Part shown: in pieces, positions 7,012 to 9,503 of the stretch
Numbering within the stretch: position 1 is the stretch's first letter
How the letters are laid out: the number at the start of each line of letters is the position of its first letter
Assembly: GCA_036500145.1 (NCBI GenBank)
Contig: DASYCO010000089.1
Span: 1-9,503, forward strand
From: CAMAVH01 sp036500145
GTDB taxonomy: Bacteria > Pseudomonadota > Alphaproteobacteria > SMXQ01
Length of the DNA stretch: 9,503 nucleotides
Direction of reading: 5' to 3'
The notes under the pieces: generated by a model
What the model was told of the DNA's origin: nothing
The model's database searches: none
The model's input: the letters and a program-made list of their open reading frames with translations, nothing else
Made by a program: the position numbers and the translations under genes

Positions 7012-7626
7012 TTAGGCGATCGGGCCGGTCCAGTCGCTGACGAACTCTTCGCGCTTCGGCGTGGCGGCCTTCGGCGGCTCTTCCGTCGCCGTGCCGACGT
7101 AGATCATCCCGACCAGGCGGTCCGGCGCGGTGTAGCCGAATGCCTTGTTCACTTCGGCGTCGTACATGTTGTCGCCGGTGACCCACTTGCCGGCGTAGCC
7201 GAGCGCATGGATGGCGTTCATCATGTTCATGCCGGCGCAGGCCGTCGAGAACAGCTGCTCGATCTCCATGATCTTGCCGGGCTGGATCTTGCAGCCGAGA
7301 GCGATGATCATCGGAGCCTTGAACAACTTGATCTTGGTGCCTTCGATCATGGCGGCCGAGACGTCCGGCATGCGGCGGCGCATGGCGGCTTCATAGAGCA
7401 CCCACAGCTTCTCGATGTCCTTGCCGCGGATGATCTGGAAGCGCCAGGGGCGCATGCGGTCGTGGTCCGACGCGCGCAGGCCGGCTTCGATGATCAGGTC
7501 GAGGTCTTCGCCTTCGGGCACCGGCGTGGTCAGCGCGGCATTGCTGCGGCGCGACAGGATCACGTCGAGGGCGGCGCTGCCCGCGTCGTCGGACACGGTC
7601 TTCAGATTGGAAACGGGCGGGTTCAT
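7012..7626 (-). CDS. YdjA-like nitroreductase family flavoprotein
   Basis: This 204-residue FMN-dependent oxidoreductase resembles E. coli YdjA. Members reduce nitroaromatic or similar electrophilic compounds with NAD(P)H in tests, but the natural substrate is usually unknown. The FMN-binding SRRS is at 25-28, the YdjA-type DHDRMRPWRF at 54-63, and the C-terminal flavin strand GMIYVGT at 173-179. Length is typical or slightly long (YdjA is about 183). The start at 7626 is preferred over an upstream in-frame ATG at 7644 because AAGGAG lies 6 nt before it. The gene converges with the HtrA-like gene and shares its terminator. No convincing promoter was found upstream. The usual role as a detoxifying or redox-balancing enzyme is a family inference only. 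Confidence 0.92.
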   Translation of the reverse strand: MNPPVSNLKTVSDDAGSAALDVILSRRSNAALTTPVPEGEDLDLIIEAGLRASDHDRMRPWRFQIIRGKDIEKLWVLYEAAMRRRMPDVSAAMIEGTKIKLFKAPMIIALGCKIQPGKIMEIEQLFSTACAGMNMMNAIHALGYAGKWVTGDNMYDAEVNKAFGYTAPDRLVGMIYVGTATEEPPKAATPKREEFVSDWTGPIA

Positions 7627-7632
7627 GAATCT

Positions 7633-7638
7633 CTCCTT
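7633..7638 (-). promoter_or_regulatory. Ribosome binding site fixing the nitroreductase start
   Basis: AAGGAG on the minus strand lies 6 nt before the ATG at 7626. The alternative ATG at 7644 would place this site inside the coding region. Confidence 0.8.
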
Positions 7639-7752
7639 CGACATGGCGGATAGGTCGGTGCGCCGCTGCGACGCGTCTCGCCACGGGCTTGGGTGATAAA
7701 TCTAAGCTAAGCGAGAACGCAATTCAGCGACAATGCAGAATACCGCTAGGAG

Positions 7753-7775
7753 CCACCCATTTCCGATATGGGAGG
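7753..7775 (-). other. Imperfect hairpin downstream of tRNA-His
   Basis: CCACCCAT and ATGGGAGG pair over a 7-nt loop with one A/A mismatch, 34 nt beyond the tRNA 3' end. On the minus strand no T-run follows, so it may be a processing or weak termination structure for the tRNA transcript. Confidence 0.3.
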
Positions 7776-7808
7776 CCCTGCGGCAAGATCATAACAGAAT
7801 AAGGGGAA

Positions 7809-7886
7809 TGGGGCGAGTGACCGGAATTGAACCGGCGACATCCAGATCCACAATCTGGCGCTCTAACCAACTGAGCTACACCCGCC
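7809..7886 (-). tRNA. tRNA-His (anticodon GTG), CCA encoded
   Basis: The minus strand folds as a complete 78-nt cloverleaf. The acceptor stem has seven pairs, including one G-U. The D stem is GCTC/GAGC, the anticodon stem CCAGA/TCTGG has loop TTGTGGA, and the T arm is GCCGG-TTCAATT-CCGGT. The anticodon GTG (7851-7849) decodes His codons. The extra 5' base G-1 (7886) is encoded and faces C73 (7812), the identity pair read by most bacterial histidyl-tRNA synthetases. CCA is encoded at 7811-7809. If the 5' end is instead taken at 7885, G-1 would have to be added later. The gene stands alone, with its own promoter and about 11 nt of leader. Confidence 0.97.
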
Positions 7887-7903
7887 ATAGGAGCAAGGGC
7901 GCT

Positions 7904-7932
7904 TGTTTAGACGCGGCCCCCCTGTCCGTCAA
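7904..7932 (-). promoter_or_regulatory. Sigma-70-type promoter of tRNA-His
   Basis: On the minus strand TTGACG (7932-7927) and TAAACA (7909-7904) are separated by exactly 17 bp. The -35 box matches five of six consensus bases. Transcription would begin near 7897, about 11 nt before the tRNA. Confidence 0.75.
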
Positions 7933-8089
7933 GGTTTCCCGAGACATAGGCAGAACCCTTTGGCGCATCCGGCGCAAGTCGCCCCGAACGCGCGCCGGAT
8001 CCTAAAGCCGTAGCCACCTATCTGCGCGGCGGTTGAAAAAGCAGGCTATTGCGCATTGCTAAAGGGGCCGCCCAGTAATTAGGCAATAG

Positions 8090-8109
8090 TGCCGTATAAC
8101 AATGCGGCA
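8090..8109. promoter_or_regulatory. Inverted repeat, possible enhancer-binding site upstream of glnB
   Basis: TGCCG (8090-8094) and CGGCA (8105-8109) are perfect 5-bp arms 10 bp apart, centred about 128 bp before the predicted sigma-54 start. The position suits an NtrC-type activator, but the arms are not the usual GCAC/GTGC half-sites, so the binder is uncertain. Confidence 0.3.
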
Positions 8110-8130
8110 ACCGGCCTATTTTTTGGGCAA

Positions 8131-8159
8131 TTGATGAAAGAAGTTATCCACAACATATT
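8131..8159 (+). promoter_or_regulatory. Possible sigma-70 promoter for glnB
   Basis: TTGATG (8131-8136) and CATATT (8154-8159) are separated by 17 bp, each matching four of six consensus bases. It would give a second, nitrogen-independent transcript with a leader of about 140 nt. A sigma-70 promoter beside a sigma-54 promoter is a known arrangement for glnB in related bacteria. A DnaA box lies in the spacer. Confidence 0.45.
8144..8152 (+). promoter_or_regulatory. Perfect DnaA box
   Basis: TTATCCACA is an exact match to the strongest E. coli DnaA-binding 9-mer. It falls inside the spacer of the possible sigma-70 promoter of glnB, 49 bp before the sigma-54 -24 element. By eye it is the only such box in the window, so an origin is not indicated. 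Confidence 0.5.
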
Positions 8160-8200
8160 GAATTCGCGCTGATTTCCTGGCTTTCGGAGACCTAGGGAAG

Positions 8201-8218
8201 TTGGCATGGGCCGTGCTA
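8201..8218 (+). promoter_or_regulatory. Sigma-54 (RpoN) promoter of glnB
   Basis: TTGGCATGGGCCGTGCTA carries the -24 GG and the -12 GC exactly 10 bp apart, with TTGGCA and TGCTA matching the consensus and only two departures in the conserved positions. Transcription would start near 8228, leaving a leader of about 78 nt. This implies NtrC-type activation under nitrogen limitation, as known for glnB in other alphaproteobacteria. Confidence 0.85.
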
Positions 8219-8236
8219 GGAAAGGCAGCAATTATA

Positions 8237-8256
8237 GCCGCGCCGAACGGCGCGGC
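8237..8256 (+). other. Strong hairpin in the glnB leader
   Basis: GCCGCGCC (8237-8244) and GGCGCGGC (8249-8256) form a perfect 8-bp all-GC stem with a GAAC loop, starting about 9 nt after the predicted sigma-54 start. No T-tract follows, so it is not a terminator. It may stabilise the 5' end of the mRNA. Confidence 0.6.
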
Positions 8257-8305
8257 CTGAATCGCCGTGCCCCGATTTCACCCCCAGCGAAGATCCCCCT
8301 CAGAC

Positions 8306-8644
8306 ATGAAGAAGATCGAAGCCATCATTAAGCCCTTCAAGCTCGATGAAGTGAAGGAAGCCCTCCACGAGATCGGCCTTCAGGGCATGACCGTCACCGA
8401 GACCAAGGGCTTCGGCCGCCAGAAAGGGCACACCGAGCTCTACCGCGGCGCGGAATACGTCGTCGACTTCCTGCCGAAGGTGAAGATCGAGATCGTCATG
8501 GACGACAACCTGGTCGAGCGCGCCATCGAAGCCATTACCCAGGCGGCCCGCACCGGCCGCATCGGCGACGGCAAGATCTTCGTGTCCAACGTCGAGGAAG
8601 TCATCCGCATCCGCACGGGCGAAAAGGGCCCGGACGCGATCTGA
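8306..8644 (+). CDS. glnB: Nitrogen regulatory protein PII
   Basis: PII is the trimeric cytosolic sensor that binds ATP/ADP and 2-oxoglutarate and controls glutamine synthetase adenylylation and the NtrB/NtrC system. The 112-residue length is exactly typical. The T-loop carries the uridylylation site Y51 (GHTELYRGAEYVVDFLPK, 41-58), the B-loop TGRIGDGKIF is at 83-92 with K90, and the C-loop RIRTGE at 101-106. The ATG at 8306 gives the canonical MKKIEAIIKPFKL start. The only upstream extension would begin at a GTG at 8267 and is not conserved-looking. No strong ribosome site is visible. Expression is predicted from a sigma-54 promoter and perhaps a sigma-70 promoter. Adjacency to glnA with a 123-bp gap, and the T-loop sequence, favour GlnB over GlnK; no amtB is seen. 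Confidence 0.97.
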   Translation: MKKIEAIIKPFKLDEVKEALHEIGLQGMTVTETKGFGRQKGHTELYRGAEYVVDFLPKVKIEIVMDDNLVERAIEAITQAARTGRIGDGKIFVSNVEEVIRIRTGEKGPDAI

Positions 8645-8651
8645 CGTGAAT

Positions 8652-8665
8652 CGCCGCCGGCGGCG
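8652..8665. repeat. GC palindrome between glnB and glnA
   Basis: CGCCGCCGGCGGCG is a perfect 14-bp palindrome 8 nt after the glnB stop. It could fold into a small hairpin that modulates read-through or mRNA stability between the two genes, but no T-tract follows. No clear glnA-specific promoter is seen in the 123-bp gap. Confidence 0.4.
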
Positions 8666-8767
8666 CCCCAGGCGTCGCGAGCGGCTGGAGACCGTCGCTT
8701 CACCACGCCGCGTTTCAACCTCCTAGCACCACCCTACCCGTAACCACCAACGACAGGATCATCGACG

Positions 8768-9503
8768 ATGTCCGACGCAAAAACAATTTTGGCCATGATC
8801 AAGGAGCATGACGTCAAGTACGTCGACCTCCGCTTCACCGACCCGCGCGGCAAGTGGCACCACACCGCCCAGCATGTGAAGACCATCGACGAGGAAACCC
8901 TCACCGAGGGCTTCATGTTCGACGGTTCCTCGATCGCCGGCTGGAAGGGCATCCAGGAGTCGGACATGACCCTGAAGCTCGATCTGTCGACCGCCGTGCT
9001 CGATCCGTTCGCCGCGCAGCCGCAGCTCATCATTTTCTGCGACATCCTCGAGCCGTCGACCGGCCTGCCCTACTCGCGCGACCCGCGCTCGATCGCCAAG
9101 AAGGCCGAAGCCTACGTGAAGTCGTCGGGCATCGGCGACACGGTCTTCGTCGGCCCCGAAGCCGAATTCTTCATCTTCGACGACGTACGCTTCAACGTCT
9201 CGATGAACGAAGTCTCCTACTCCGTCGATTCGATGGAAGGCCCGTGGGCCAGCAACCGCGCCGTTCCCGAAGGCAATCCGGGCCATCGCCCCGGCGTCAA
9301 GGGCGGCTACTTCCCGGTGCCGCCGGTCGATTCGCACAGCGACATCCGCGCCGAAATGCTGACGACGATGCTCGAGATGGGCCTCGACGTCGAAAAGCAT
9401 CACCATGAAGTCGCCACCGCGCAGAACGAGCTGGGTTGCAAGTTCAACACGCTCGTCACCGGCGCCGACCACATGATGATCTACAAGTACGTCGTGCAGA
9501 ACG
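8768..9503 (+). CDS. glnA: Glutamine synthetase type I (N-terminal part, cut by window edge)
   Basis: The enzyme makes glutamine from glutamate, ammonia and ATP as a cytosolic dodecamer and is the main ammonia-assimilation step. Only the first 245 of an expected 470 or so codons are present, and the frame runs off the right edge. AGGA at 8755-8758 lies 9 nt before the ATG. The N-terminal beta-grasp domain contains the family signature FDGSSIAGWKGIQESD (51-66), with D51 of the active site. The catalytic domain begins with metal ligands E131 and E133 in GPEAEFFIFD, and E214 and E221 in HHHEVATAQNELG. Co-transcription with glnB is likely. The C-terminal adenylylation tyrosine, which would show GlnE control, lies outside the window. 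Confidence 0.97.
   Translation, partial: MSDAKTILAMIKEHDVKYVDLRFTDPRGKWHHTAQHVKTIDEETLTEGFMFDGSSIAGWKGIQESDMTLKLDLSTAVLDPFAAQPQLIIFCDILEPSTGLPYSRDPRSIAKKAEAYVKSSGIGDTVFVGPEAEFFIFDDVRFNVSMNEVSYSVDSMEGPWASNRAVPEGNPGHRPGVKGGYFPVPPVDSHSDIRAEMLTTMLEMGLDVEKHHHEVATAQNELGCKFNTLVTGADHMMIYKYVVQN

Larger units (their letters stand above)
7933..8305. other. Control region between tRNA-His and glnB
   Basis: Beyond the tRNA promoter this non-coding stretch shows nothing recognisable up to about 8040, then becomes AT-richer (about 8040-8170) and holds the glnB regulatory sites listed separately. TATTGC (8047-8052) and GCAATA (8083-8088) form a long-spaced inverted repeat of unclear meaning. An open frame at 7733-8005 runs antisense through the tRNA and is not a gene. 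Confidence 0.6.

Noticed and set aside
7733..8005. Plus-strand open frame of 90 codons containing GRVTGIEPATSRSTIW
   Set aside because: It is the antisense translation of the tRNA-His gene, a well-known artefact, and it has no ribosome site.
8080..8170. AT-rich patch with a DnaA box as a possible replication origin
   Set aside because: Only one box was found, with no cluster and no origin-linked genes nearby. A promoter region explains the AT content.

Overview
The window reads as ordinary GC-rich chromosome from an alphaproteobacterium. The evidence is a glnB-glnA pair behind a sigma-54 promoter, the style of the coding sequences, and a cytosolic HtrA-like protein of a type I associate with this class. 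The tRNA-His keeps an encoded G-1:C73 pair. As I recall, a large alphaproteobacterial clade (Rhizobiales, Rhodobacterales, Caulobacterales) has lost that pair, so a Rhodospirillales-like lineage is favoured. That placement is inference.

Layout. 1-1677: a class A flavoprotein monooxygenase of the MhpA family (+). 1678-1984: a hairpin-rich non-coding stretch ending in a perfect 12-bp intrinsic terminator, a candidate small structured RNA or long 3' UTR. 1985-2983: an ACMSD-type amidohydrolase (-), convergent with the monooxygenase. 3145-5658: a membrane-bound hybrid histidine kinase (-) with dCache, PAS, HisKA, HATPase and receiver domains. 5659-5982: an AT-richer divergent intergenic region. 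5983-6924: a cytosolic HtrA/S1C-like protein with a PDZ domain, all three of whose catalytic positions appear substituted (+). 6945-6983: a bidirectional terminator shared with a YdjA-like nitroreductase at 7012-7626 (-). 7809-7886: tRNA-His(GTG) (-) with a good promoter. 7933-8305: the control region of glnB, holding a possible enhancer dyad, a possible sigma-70 promoter containing a perfect DnaA box, a clear sigma-54 promoter and a leader hairpin. 8306-8644: glnB. 8768 to the edge: the first 245 codons of glnA.

How the genes fit together. The right end is the nitrogen-assimilation module: PII signals nitrogen and carbon status, and glutamine synthetase assimilates ammonia. The left end looks like part of an aromatic-compound catabolic locus (hydroxylase plus a decarboxylase or hydrolase of the ACMSD family), but no ring-cleavage enzyme lies inside the window. 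The kinase has no separate response regulator next to it. I found no mobile element, CRISPR array, phage or defence system, and nothing that amounts to a wholly new system. The most unusual items are the inactive-looking HtrA protein, the multi-hairpin element at 1762-1976, and the DnaA box in the glnB control region.
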